From contig JACJXW010000004.1 in assembly GCA_020636405.1 (NCBI GenBank), positions 2,282,001-2,346,000 on the forward strand: a stretch of 64,000 bases of DNA. The letters run 5' to 3'. The position numbers were made by a program, and so were the translations under genes. Under the pieces are notes generated by a model. It searched no databases. It was given only the letters and a program-made list of their open reading frames with translations, and was not told the origin of the DNA. Below are positions 8,299-16,452 of the stretch, piece after piece; within the stretch, counting starts at the first letter, position 1; the number at the start of each line of letters is the position of its first letter. Origin of the DNA: Lewinellaceae bacterium (lineage in GTDB: Bacteria > Bacteroidota > Bacteroidia > Chitinophagales > Saprospiraceae).

Positions 8299-9252
8299 AT
8301 GATCGTCAAACGCAATTTTCATCCGTTGCGGGTCTGGGAGTACATCTGGCGAGAAGTGGTATACGCACTGGCTGTTTCCGTTCTGGTTTGGGCGGCGGCG
8401 GCCTTTCTGCCCTGGGGCGCGCGCCTGGCCGTCAACTTTACCCCCATCGGGGTGCTGGGCTCGGCCCTCGCCATCTTTGTCGCTTTTCGCAACAACTCCG
8501 CTTACGGGCGCTGGTGGGAAGCGCGGCAGCTCTGGGGTGCCCTCATCAACTGGAGCCGCATTTTCGCCCGGCTGATCATCACCTTTGTGGACAGCCACCG
8601 GCATACCCCTCAGTTCGACCCGGAAGCGGCCCCGGCTTTCCAGCGGGAGATGGTACATCGCCACATCGCTTTCGTGCACGCGCTGCGTTTTCACCTGCGT
8701 AAAGAGGAGCGCTGGGAAGAGTTGAAGCCTTTTCTTCCGGAAGAGGAATACCGGAATCTACTCGCCCGCCAGAATAAACCCAATTACCTGTTGCAAACCC
8801 AGGGGCGACGTATCTACGACGCAATGGCCAGCGGCACCCTGCAGGGGTTCGATAGCTTTCAGCTGGAGGGGTGCCTGGCGCAATTTGCCAACCACCAGGG
8901 CGCCTGCGAGCGCATCAAGAATACGCCTCTTCCCCGGCAGTACGATTTTTTTACCCGGCTTTTCGTCTGGGTCTTCGCCACCCTTCTGCCTTTCGGCCTG
9001 CTCAGCCTGTTCCTTCAAGGGGGGCAGTTCAGCCCGGTGGCCTGGCTGGTTATTCCGCTCTCGGTAGTTATTGCCGCAGTGTTTACCATTATGGAAAAAA
9101 CGGGGGCCGCCAATGAGGACCCCTTCGAGAACCGGGTGACGGACGTGCCGCTCACCGCCTTGTGCAATACCATCGAGCGCGACCTCCGGGAGCAGTTGGG
9201 AGAAACCACGCTACCGGAAAAAATGACGCCGGTGGATGGGTATCTGTGGTAA
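8299..9252 (+). CDS. Bestrophin-family anion channel (RFP-TM/UPF0187)
   Basis: This 317-residue membrane protein starts at ATG 8299. FRNNSAYGRWWEARQLWG in the first third is the bestrophin signature region, and NEDPFENRVTDVPLTALCNTIERDL near the C terminus matches the conserved cytosolic end. Hydrophobic segments lie at about residues 23-60 and 218-262. Bacterial homologues are pentameric ion channels. There is no operon partner; the next gene starts 202 bases later. Confidence 0.9.
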   Translation: MIVKRNFHPLRVWEYIWREVVYALAVSVLVWAAAAFLPWGARLAVNFTPIGVLGSALAIFVAFRNNSAYGRWWEARQLWGALINWSRIFARLIITFVDSHRHTPQFDPEAAPAFQREMVHRHIAFVHALRFHLRKEERWEELKPFLPEEEYRNLLARQNKPNYLLQTQGRRIYDAMASGTLQGFDSFQLEGCLAQFANHQGACERIKNTPLPRQYDFFTRLFVWVFATLLPFGLLSLFLQGGQFSPVAWLVIPLSVVIAAVFTIMEKTGAANEDPFENRVTDVPLTALCNTIERDLREQLGETTLPEKMTPVDGYLW

Positions 9253-9454
9253 TGCTCCGCCCATTTTATTCAGCGTTTGTGTAACTATTTAACTCACCGG
9301 CCGAAAATGCAGTCTCGGGCTGGCCTCAATAGTTACGAGCTTGTTCCATATCCATAGCATCGGAATTTGAACAAACTCTAACCGGCTTTTCACTCCAGCT
9401 TTTCTCAAAAAAGCACCGTCCCGGGGGCCCTATCGTATCCATATACATCCAGAA

Positions 9455-10234
9455 ATGTCACCATTCAAAAAACTCCTTTATCTGACTGGGCTCCTGCTGT
9501 CAGGAGTTTATTCTTCCCACGCCCAACTTCTCGAATCGGACACTGCCCGCTGGCAGTTGCAGCTGAGCTCTTCTCTTTATCTCAATCTGGGCAATGTCGA
9601 CCGGTTGTTATGGCGCAACGGATTGGCCGTCAAACATCTGCAGGAACAGTGGGGGTTTTCCTCCCGGCAGCAATATCTGCGTGGCACCTTTTCCGGTTTC
9701 AAAACGGAAAACGACTGGCTGTCTACCAATTTCCTCTATTACCGCCCCCGGCAGCGTTGGTACCCTTATCTGATGGGATGGCTCGAAACCAACCTGCGTC
9801 GCCGGATCGGCTTTCGGTATCAGGCCGGCCCTGGTGTGAGCTGGCGGGCCTGGCAATCGGCCGGGCATTTGGTTAAGCTCTCCCTCACCGGTACTTATGA
9901 ATCCACTCAATACGATGCCGTTGCTTTTGCCGTCCCTCCTGCCGGGCTGGAGGGCAACCATCTGGGCCTCTACCGCCTGACCGGGCGGCTGTGGGCACAG
10001 CACCGGCTCGGTGAAAACCTGTGGCTTCAATATGAATACTGGTGGCAGCAAGCGTTTCGGCAGGCAGAGAACTACCGCTGGTATTTCGATGCCCAGCTCA
10101 GGGCCAATCTGAAAAAGGGGCTCAATGGACTGGCCAGCCTGCTCTACTCTTATGAACCTTTTGTGCCGGAGGGGGTGAAAAAGCGCGACCTGCTCTTCAC
10201 CTTCGGCCTGCAGTACGCGCTGGCCGTCCCCTGA
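9455..10234 (+). CDS. Secreted outer-membrane beta-barrel-like protein (DUF481/DUF2490-like)
   Basis: This 259-residue protein has a signal peptide (residues 1-23, SSHAQ). The rest alternates aromatic and polar residues (YLNLGNVDRLLWRNGLAV, WLSTNFLYYRPRQRWYPYL) and ends in the strand LLFTFGLQYALAVP, as in outer-membrane barrels. LNLGNVDR and the later spacing recall DUF481-type barrels, though the match is only by eye. No transport substrate can be inferred. Confidence 0.6.
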   Translation: MSPFKKLLYLTGLLLSGVYSSHAQLLESDTARWQLQLSSSLYLNLGNVDRLLWRNGLAVKHLQEQWGFSSRQQYLRGTFSGFKTENDWLSTNFLYYRPRQRWYPYLMGWLETNLRRRIGFRYQAGPGVSWRAWQSAGHLVKLSLTGTYESTQYDAVAFAVPPAGLEGNHLGLYRLTGRLWAQHRLGENLWLQYEYWWQQAFRQAENYRWYFDAQLRANLKKGLNGLASLLYSYEPFVPEGVKKRDLLFTFGLQYALAVP

Positions 10235-10321
10235 CCGGCCCTCGTTTTACATTTTAACATGCCAGCCTAGGCAAATCGACATTAATGCCGTTTCTTTGGA
10301 GGAGCAAACCCCATACCCTCT

Positions 10322-11218
10322 ATGGCGTATTATCTCGAGAAAAATGAACCCTTCTCAGAAGGTATTAAGCGCATCGGAATGGAACAGAACAACATGGCCA
10401 TAGATGCGTTGGCTAACGATGATGATCTGCACAATGGTATCCACAAAGCCAGGAAGCATTTCAAAAAACTGCGCGCCTATTACCGCCTCATCCGGGATGA
10501 GGTAGGCTACAGTGTTTATAAGGACGGCAATGTGTTTTACCGAACCCTGGGGCGCAAACTGGCCAGTCTGCGAGACATCACCTCCAGGATAGAGGCCGTT
10601 GGGTTTTTACGGGTACAGTACGGCGAAAGGATTAGCGCCGAGGCCTTCGAAGTGCTCCTGGCCTTACTCGATGAGGAGCGCGAAACGATCCGGGCAACAG
10701 AGGAGGAGGGAGAAAATCAGGTTGAGGAGACGATTGAACTGCTCCACCGGGAGCGCGGCCGCTTTATCGAACTGCCCGTACGAGACCAATGCCTTAAAAA
10801 CACCATCGCCAGCATACACCGGGTATACGAGCGGGGGTACAAGGGCTATAAGCGGTCATTGGGCGACCCATCGGTAGAGGAAATGCACGATTGGCGAAAA
10901 CGCGTGAAATACCTGTGGTATCATTACAGAATGTTGCGGCAGGCCTGGCCCCGGGTATTCCGGGCCTACAAGAAGGAAGCCAAAATACTAGCCGATTTCC
11001 TGGGGGATTATCATGACCTGGCCTTGCTCATGGAGAAGATGGAGGACTACCAGGAGCGCTTACCCGAGGAAGCCCGCCGTATCCTCTCGGCATCGGCATC
11101 GCATTATATGCTAAAACTGTTGGAGGAGTCCCGAAAACTGGGAGCACTGGTCTATAACGAACCGCCTAAGGTTTTTGCCAAAAAAATGAGAAGAGTTTTA
11201 AAAGAAAACCTGTTGTAG
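10322..11218 (+). CDS. CHAD domain protein
   Basis: This 298-residue all-helical protein has two repeats of the CHAD signature: HNGIHKARKHFKKLRAYYRL (about residues 39-58) and EMHDWRKRVKYLWYHYRML (about 184-202), each with the conserved His and basic residues. CHAD domains bind inorganic polyphosphate and are found in polyphosphate granules or next to CYTH phosphatases. No CYTH domain is fused or adjacent here. A terminator follows immediately, so it is probably transcribed alone. Confidence 0.9.
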   Translation: MAYYLEKNEPFSEGIKRIGMEQNNMAIDALANDDDLHNGIHKARKHFKKLRAYYRLIRDEVGYSVYKDGNVFYRTLGRKLASLRDITSRIEAVGFLRVQYGERISAEAFEVLLALLDEERETIRATEEEGENQVEETIELLHRERGRFIELPVRDQCLKNTIASIHRVYERGYKGYKRSLGDPSVEEMHDWRKRVKYLWYHYRMLRQAWPRVFRAYKKEAKILADFLGDYHDLALLMEKMEDYQERLPEEARRILSASASHYMLKLLEESRKLGALVYNEPPKVFAKKMRRVLKENLL

Positions 11219-11240
11219 CCGGAACGGCCGGCCTTTTTTT
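11218..11240 (+). terminator. Intrinsic terminator after the CHAD gene
   Basis: GCCGG (11218-11222) pairs with CCGGC (11228-11232) around a 5-base loop, followed by C and T7. It overlaps the CHAD stop codon region. Confidence 0.75.
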
Positions 11241-11319
11241 GATAAAATCTTCCCAAATCGGCAACCAAATCCCTTGTGAATTGTAATTATTGGCGGTAGA
11301 TCAAAAAACAGAGCACCCT

Positions 11320-11778
11320 ATGAGACTATTGGTATTGATGTTACTCCTTCTGGCAGGCACTTCTTCGGTACAGGCAAACGATCAGATCCCTGAAAGTGTA
11401 AAAGCGGCGTTCTCCCAGATGCATCCTGGTGTTTCCGAGCCCGATGTCTACTGGGAAGTACGCAAGGAAGCCATCGTGGCGACCTTCAACGAAGACGGGG
11501 GCCTGAAAAAAGCCTTTTTTGCCGAGAACGGCGAATGGCTGGAAACCCGGGTGCGCCTCTACACCAGCCAGCTTCCCCGCGCCGTTTTCAACTACCTGGA
11601 GCGTTCCCGGAGCAACGCGGACGTTACCTTCCTGGCAAAGGTCCTCCATCCTGGCGGCTTCCTCTACCGCATCGAATCCGAAACCTTCGAAGAGGTGGTC
11701 ATTGAGCTGCTCGACCGCCAGGGATCCTTGCTGGAGACAAAGCGCATTCCGTTTACAGAAGGTTTGGAAGGGTATTAG
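11320..11778 (+). CDS. Small secreted PepSY-like protein
   Basis: The chosen start, ATG 11320, gives a clean signal peptide (MRLLVLMLLLLAGTSSVQA) and 152 residues; ten upstream in-frame residues lack this feature. The mature part, with VKAAFSQMHPGVSEPDVYWEV and an acidic strand-rich pattern, resembles the PepSY-like (DUF2874) proteins common in the Bacteroidota periplasm. Those are often compared with beta-lactamase inhibitor folds. Its function is unknown, probably protein-protein interaction in the periplasm. Confidence 0.65.
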   Translation: MRLLVLMLLLLAGTSSVQANDQIPESVKAAFSQMHPGVSEPDVYWEVRKEAIVATFNEDGGLKKAFFAENGEWLETRVRLYTSQLPRAVFNYLERSRSNADVTFLAKVLHPGGFLYRIESETFEEVVIELLDRQGSLLETKRIPFTEGLEGY

Positions 11779-11832
11779 GGGAAGGTTTGAGGGTGTTTAA
11801 AGTTTCTGGGTTCCTGGGTTATCCCTGGGGCC

Positions 11833-12192
11833 TCACTCCACATATTCCTGCCTTACGACCAGCGTGTAATAATCCTTATCGATCTCCAGATAACCCTGGT
11901 CGTAGCAAAATCGGTAGATATTACCAGACTTGGTGACATATTCGTTGGTGAAGTAACTGAACTTGAAACCGCTTTCCAGTAATTTATCGCGGTGCACTTT
12001 GGCTTTGCCATTAGGGTTGAGCCTGGCCAGGATCCGGCGGTTTTTGCGAAGGATGTTGTTGATGTTGCGGATGAAGTTGGTGGCATCCCGGTTTAAGCGG
12101 TTGTTGTAGCTGCTGCGGCAATGAGCCGAACAGAAGCGCTTGTCTGCTCTGCCAATAAATTCTTCACCACATTCTATGCATTTGTTTTTCAT
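11833..12192 (-). CDS. Small zinc-ribbon protein of unknown function
   Basis: The start ATG 12190-12192 (MKNKCIECGEEF) gives 119 residues; the open frame upstream is not protein-like. Four metal-binding residues appear at the N terminus: C5 and C8 (CxxC), then FCSAHC (Cys/His). The remainder is basic and helical, followed by a conserved-looking C-terminal segment (FKFSYFTNEYVTKSGNIYRF). Similar small proteins occur as uncharacterised in Bacteroidota. Nucleic-acid binding is plausible from charge and zinc ribbon, but is only inferred. Confidence 0.7.
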   Translation of the reverse strand: MKNKCIECGEEFIGRADKRFCSAHCRSSYNNRLNRDATNFIRNINNILRKNRRILARLNPNGKAKVHRDKLLESGFKFSYFTNEYVTKSGNIYRFCYDQGYLEIDKDYYTLVVRQEYVE

Positions 12193-12409
12193 AGCTGAAA
12201 AAACGGAGTAAGCCTTTATCTCTGAATGATATCTGTTTTTTGATGGTACAACACCTAAATATACGCAAAAAGATGTTGCTCGGGTAAGTTTTGGGCTCCA
12301 TTTTTTCCCCTCTTTCTTCGATCCAATATTTGGGCATGCCCCGCCGAATTGCGAACTTAGCCGGTATGGAAGCCTGGACAAGCTCCTTTGGGTCTTTTTA
12401 ATCAATACT

Positions 12410-12919
12410 ATGGAACGGCGATTTCACGCATATTTGTGGGGGGAGCGTTGTACCGGCCTGTTTTTGGCAGGTTGGGCCGTGCTGTCGGCGTCAGCCGCGG
12501 GCTTAGCTTATCACTACTGGCCTGGCAAACTGCTACAGGCTATGCTGATGGTGGTGTGCCTGCTGAGCCTGGTACAATTGCGGGCTGGCGTCCGAAGGTT
12601 GTGGCAGGCCCGCCGGCTGAAGAAGGCGCTTCACCCCATAGTGGAGATCGCCCCGCCGAGTTTCGCTGCTCAGGAGATCCCCCGCCTGGAAGATCGGGAA
12701 CAGGTAGCGATGCGTCGCCGTTTCCTCGAACAGGCCCTTTTTGTCATGGGCCTTTGTTTCGCACTGGCCGGCGGCTTTCGGGTTTCCGGTGATTTCCTTT
12801 TGGGTACGGGCATCGGCCTTTGTATTCAAATGGCCGTGCTGCTGATCGTTACCCTTACCAGCCAGTGGAGAGATTCCGTCTACCGAAATGAGGTCGAGAG
12901 GGAACGAGGGCCGTTTTGA
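12410..12919 (+). CDS. Small integral membrane protein, unknown function
   Basis: This 169-residue protein has four hydrophobic segments (about residues 13-33, 38-58, 107-124, 128-148) in two pairs, separated by a soluble loop ending in a charged helix (RLEDREQVAMRRRFLEQ). Both pairs are bounded by basic residues, giving both ends in the cytoplasm. No family is recognised. Its TGA stop (12917-12919) overlaps the first bases of the 28-bp tandem repeat. Confidence 0.65.
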   Translation: MERRFHAYLWGERCTGLFLAGWAVLSASAAGLAYHYWPGKLLQAMLMVVCLLSLVQLRAGVRRLWQARRLKKALHPIVEIAPPSFAAQEIPRLEDREQVAMRRRFLEQALFVMGLCFALAGGFRVSGDFLLGTGIGLCIQMAVLLIVTLTSQWRDSVYRNEVERERGPF

Positions 12920-13006
12920 TGTGCGATGTGCGATTTTTGATTTGCGATGTGCGATGTGCGATTTTTGATTTGCGATGTGCGATGTGCGATTTTTGATTTG
13001 CGATGT
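12918..13006. repeat. Perfect 28-bp tandem repeat, three copies plus a partial
   Basis: Units run 12918-12945, 12946-12973 and 12974-13001, identical to each other, then GATGT. Each unit is two GATGTGC words plus GATTTTTGATTTGC. There are no spacers, so it is not a CRISPR array. It begins within the stop codon of the preceding membrane protein gene. Confidence 0.95.
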
Positions 13007-13151
13007 CAGGGGTAACTTTTTTACCGGAGGTTCGTAATAAAGTGCTGTCCCCTCCGCCGTGCGGGTGTGCCGCAATACCCTCCTGAACTCTAGGTGAAAT
13101 GGCCTGGCCGGTAAATAAATAGCGACTATAATTAAAACACCAACTTCAAAG

Positions 13152-14405
13152 ATGAACACCACCTTAAAGCAACTATGTACGAACAGTAAAAACTCCTTTG
13201 ACCTCACCGAAGCAAGAGACCAGGAAAGCCTGATGCAGCTCGTTGGCAGCTTGGAGCCCTTTTCAACGGCAGAAGTGGAGGAGTTGGCGCTGGGAAGCGC
13301 TGCCCCTCTGGAATTCAAACTAGCCTACAAAGTGCTGGCCTCCCGCCGTTTTGTCGAAACCAATGCCCAGCCTCTGAAGATCGGCATTGTCTTTGCCATG
13401 TGGGGAGAACAAAACCGTCTGCTGCCCAAGTCTGCCGAAAACCCAAATGGCGAAGACCTGCTGAATGTAAAACTCAGCCAACTGGAATGGCTCTTTAAAG
13501 GGTCTGAGATAGATTGGCGCTTGTACGCCGTCGATGACGGCTGCCCTTACGGTAGTGGACGGATCGCCCGCGAACGCATCCACGGGTCTCCTTTGGGAAG
13601 CCGGGCTTCCGTTCTTTTCCTGGAAGAAGCGCTTCCGGTGGGGGCGGGGCCCTTAAAAGGCCTGGTATCCGCTAATGACTCCAGAAAGGGCGGGGCTATC
13701 ATTCTGGGCTGTCAGAAAGCGCTGGAAGATGGGGCGGAGGCCATCATCTATACCGATGCTGATAATTCCGTCCACCTGGGCCAGGCAGGCCTTTTGCTGC
13801 AAAAACACCTGGAAGAGGGCTTCAAGGTGGTGCTGGGCAACCGGAAGCACAAGCACTCCGTACTGGTCAAACAGGAAAGCCGCTGGGGTATCGGCATCAA
13901 AGCCTTGCGGCATATGCAGCGGATGGTAGGCCACAGCATTTTCTCCCGCGGGATACTGGACTCCCAGGCCGCGTTCAAACTGTATCATAAAGATGTGCTG
14001 GAAAAGATCCTGGAGCGGCCGTCCGTCTACGACTTCTCTTTCGACTCCGACTGGATCGCCTGTACGCTGGCCATGGACGAACCCTTCGCCAAAGTGCCTT
14101 TTGCATTCATCGATTCCTTTGCAGAATCCGCCTCCATCGTTCAAGGGCCCATGACTACCTGGGAGACCTTGCTGAAAGGGCTGGTCACTGCTGTGCGCCA
14201 AAGGGGCATTCCCTATAATGAAGAGATGGCCCGCGTGTTGGATGAACACATTAGCTCATCCAAAGACCTCGACGCCTTGATCAACTACCTGCCTGAAGAG
14301 CTGGAACGCGCGGAAGATAAGGACCTGGGGAACCCAGACATCATGTCGCCGGCAGCTATGGCCGAATGGATCGCGGAACGCAAACAAGTAGCTATGGCCG
14401 GGTAG
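13152..14405 (+). CDS. GT2-like glycosyltransferase
   Basis: This 417-residue soluble protein has a GT-A fold pattern: LYAVDDGCPYGSG carries the first acidic pair, and AIIYTDADNSVHLGQ (about residue 200) the DxD metal/nucleotide-sugar site. FSFDSDWIACTLA is in the position of the acceptor-side acidic motif. It resembles dolichol-phosphate glycosyltransferase-type GT2 enzymes but has no membrane anchor. The N-terminal 70 residues are helical and unassigned. It should transfer a sugar from a nucleotide-activated donor; the acceptor is unknown. It stands alone between two repeat-rich spacers. Confidence 0.75.
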   Translation: MNTTLKQLCTNSKNSFDLTEARDQESLMQLVGSLEPFSTAEVEELALGSAAPLEFKLAYKVLASRRFVETNAQPLKIGIVFAMWGEQNRLLPKSAENPNGEDLLNVKLSQLEWLFKGSEIDWRLYAVDDGCPYGSGRIARERIHGSPLGSRASVLFLEEALPVGAGPLKGLVSANDSRKGGAIILGCQKALEDGAEAIIYTDADNSVHLGQAGLLLQKHLEEGFKVVLGNRKHKHSVLVKQESRWGIGIKALRHMQRMVGHSIFSRGILDSQAAFKLYHKDVLEKILERPSVYDFSFDSDWIACTLAMDEPFAKVPFAFIDSFAESASIVQGPMTTWETLLKGLVTAVRQRGIPYNEEMARVLDEHISSSKDLDALINYLPEELERAEDKDLGNPDIMSPAAMAEWIAERKQVAMAG

Positions 14406-14466
14406 GCGGCCTTTTCGCCGTCCAACAACATCCGCCGGTTCAGATGGAGACGGCCTCAAAGGCGCC

Positions 14467-14646
14467 ATGTAACTATCAGCATCAATTAAAAACGCATTTT
14501 CTGCCTTTGTTTGCCCCAATCCCTGTCTCCTATGCGCCAAAGCCGCTCCGGCGACGGAGCAAAGGGAGCAAAGGCAGAAAATGCTAGGGGATGGGGCAAA
14601 ACAGAGCATTTTCTGTCGCTGATTTCGGAGATGCTGATAGTTACAT
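14467..14646. repeat. Nested inverted-repeat element upstream of the ECF sigma gene
   Basis: The outer arms are ATGTAACTATCAGCATC (14467-14483) and its exact complement at 14630-14646. The inner arms are GCATTTTCTGCCTTTG (14494-14509) and its exact complement at 14569-14584. Innermost, GCTCC/GGAGC forms a small hairpin near 14545-14560. The element encodes nothing and may be a MITE-like relic, a structured leader or a regulatory site. Confidence 0.85.
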
Positions 14647-14687
14647 CGTTGCCATTATTTGTACCTTTGCTCCATTCGCAATAACGT

Positions 14688-15269
14688 TTGTATTTTGTGG
14701 CCGGAGCAAAACCATCACCCGAAGATTTGATGTGGGACGCCATTGTAAAAGGCGACCTTCAGGCTTTTGGCTCCCTGTACCGGATGCTCTATCCAGGCTT
14801 GTTTCATTATGCGGCCAAACTGACTGCCCGCACGGAACTGGCCGAAGATGCCCTCCATGACACTTTTGCCTATATCTGGCAACATCGGCAACAATTAGGA
14901 GGGGTTTCTTCTGTGCGGTTCTACCTTCTGCAGGCTGTGCGGAACCAATGCCTGAAATTGCTGAAAAAAGAAGGGGGGATCCAAAGCCTGGATATTGTGG
15001 AAAGCCAGATCGTTATGGCCATACAACCTGAAGAGATCAGGTTGAAAGAGGAATCGGCCAAAATCAGGGAGCGGCTGGACCAAGCTTTACAGGAACTGTC
15101 GCCAAGGCAAAGGGAAATTATCTTTCTCAAATACTTCAATAACCTCGATTATGAGGAGATCGCAGCCCTGCTCTCCATCAATTATCAATCGGTGCTCAAT
15201 CACGTACACAAGGCCATTGTCAGGTTGAGGCAGGCAGAAGTTTTACAGCACTTTAGGCATGAAAAATAA
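14688..15269 (+). CDS. ECF-family RNA polymerase sigma factor
   Basis: This protein is up to 193 residues, starting at TTG 14688; an ATG at 14730 would give 179. Region 2 is visible at AIVKGDLQAFGSLYRMLYPG and DALHDTFAYIWQHRQQL; region 4 at LSPRQREIIFLKYFNNLDYE and the helix-turn-helix IAALLSINYQSVLNHVHKA. It belongs to the Bacteroidota ECF group paired with FecR anti-sigma factors and SusC receptors. FecR follows after 58 bases and two SusC/SusD pairs after that, so it most likely drives their transcription upon substrate sensing. TACCTTTG (14662-14669) upstream is a possible -7 box. Confidence 0.92.
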   Translation: MYFVAGAKPSPEDLMWDAIVKGDLQAFGSLYRMLYPGLFHYAAKLTARTELAEDALHDTFAYIWQHRQQLGGVSSVRFYLLQAVRNQCLKLLKKEGGIQSLDIVESQIVMAIQPEEIRLKEESAKIRERLDQALQELSPRQREIIFLKYFNNLDYEEIAALLSINYQSVLNHVHKAIVRLRQAEVLQHFRHEK

Positions 15270-15278
15270 TGATTTTCG

Positions 15279-15296
15279 AAAAAACAGAGTATGAAA
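15279..15296 (+). promoter_or_regulatory. AAAAAACAGAGTAT motif upstream of fecR
   Basis: AAAAAACAGAGTATGAAA at 15279-15296 nearly equals AAAAAACAGAGTATAAAG at 21520-21537 upstream of the second SusC gene. A shared promoter or binding site for this regulon is possible, but untested. Confidence 0.35.
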
Positions 15297-15327
15297 AGCT
15301 AATAGCCGGTCTCTTATCGGTAAGCAT

Positions 15328-16329
15328 ATGAAAAAGGATATTACCATAGAGGAATTGCTGTCGGACGAATCATTTGTCAGTTGGGCGAACGGAACTGACG
15401 AAACAGCCGCCGGCAAATGGGATACCTGGATCGAGATCCATCCTGAACACCAAAGCCTGGTGGAAGAGGCCCGTTTGATGGCCAGAGGCATTCCATTTCA
15501 TGATAAAGAAGTAGCTGGAGAAGATGTCTTTAGAAACTGGAACCGCCTGGCGGCCACCATTAACACCCAAAAAGATAACCGCCTTCGCCGGAGGCGCTGG
15601 CTGCAGATGGCCGCTGCCGCAGCGGTTTTCCTGCTGGCCGGCTTGGGCCTTACGCACTATATCCTTCAACCGGAGTCATTGGAATTCCATACGGCTTATG
15701 GAGAGACGAAAACCGTTGAACTGCCCGATGGCTCCCGTCTGGCCTTGAATGCAAACTCCAGCGTCCGTTTTCTGGCGGACTGGGATGGGGGCGCCGGCCG
15801 GCAGGTCCGCCTGAAAGGAGAAGGCTTTTTTGAGGTCACCCCGCAACCGGCAAATGAGGTATTCGTAGTCCACACGGAAGGGCTGAAAATAACAGTGTTG
15901 GGAACAGTATTCAATGTAAATGCCAAGCGGAAGCGGCCGATCGTGAGCCTGGCCGAAGGGGTGGTTAAGCTACAGGCAGAGGCATCGGGGGCGGAACTGC
16001 TCCTGGAACCCGGCCAGACGGCATGGCTGGATGAACAGGGCCGGGCCTTTCAGTCCGATACCCGGCAAACGGCATACTGGTGCAGTTGGGCCGGCCAAAA
16101 GTGGGCTTTTGGAGAGGGTACGCCCCTGAAAGAAGTGCTGGAACGCATTCGGGAAACTTATGGGCTGGACTATGAAGTTGCGGACCCCGCCCTTCTGCAA
16201 AGAATGGCTTCCGGCGATATTTCTATCGAAAGCCGGGAGGTCCTCCTGGATGCCTTATCCATTTTGCTGGACCTGGATCTGGAAATCAAAAACGGCGTTT
16301 TGTTCGTTTCTTCCTCCGAAAACGGATAA
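15328..16329 (+). CDS. FecR-family anti-sigma factor
   Basis: This 333-residue protein has a cytoplasmic N-terminal segment (about 1-89) that would hold the sigma factor. One transmembrane helix (about 90-113, preceded by RLRRRRW) follows, then the periplasmic FecR domain (FHTAYGETKTVELPDGSRLA and KITVLGTVFNVNA). A C-terminal DUF4974-type domain (about 250-333: LKEVLERIRETYGLDYEV, with SGDISIESREVLLDALSILL) resembles the STN fold and should contact the SusC signalling domain. Its position between the sigma gene and SusC1 is the standard cell-surface signalling arrangement. Confidence 0.93.
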   Translation: MKKDITIEELLSDESFVSWANGTDETAAGKWDTWIEIHPEHQSLVEEARLMARGIPFHDKEVAGEDVFRNWNRLAATINTQKDNRLRRRRWLQMAAAAAVFLLAGLGLTHYILQPESLEFHTAYGETKTVELPDGSRLALNANSSVRFLADWDGGAGRQVRLKGEGFFEVTPQPANEVFVVHTEGLKITVLGTVFNVNAKRKRPIVSLAEGVVKLQAEASGAELLLEPGQTAWLDEQGRAFQSDTRQTAYWCSWAGQKWAFGEGTPLKEVLERIRETYGLDYEVADPALLQRMASGDISIESREVLLDALSILLDLDLEIKNGVLFVSSSENG

Positions 16330-16452
16330 AGCGACAATATGCGGCTGATTGTTTCACCGAATTTCCTCGCCTTCGCCATTTTTCCTATCTTAGGGCTGGA
16401 GGTTTCCTTTGCCTTCGAAATAAGCACTTGATTACCAATAATGTAGCTTAGT

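Noticed and set aside
8211..8702. 163-residue frame overlapping bestrophin
   Set aside because: It overlaps the well-supported bestrophin frame and has no domain.
12918..13006. CRISPR array
   Set aside because: Units are directly adjacent with no spacers, and no cas genes are present.
12533..13318. 261-residue minus-strand frame with SHIAHRKS-type repeats
   Set aside because: It is the translation of the 28-bp tandem repeat and the antisense of a membrane protein gene.
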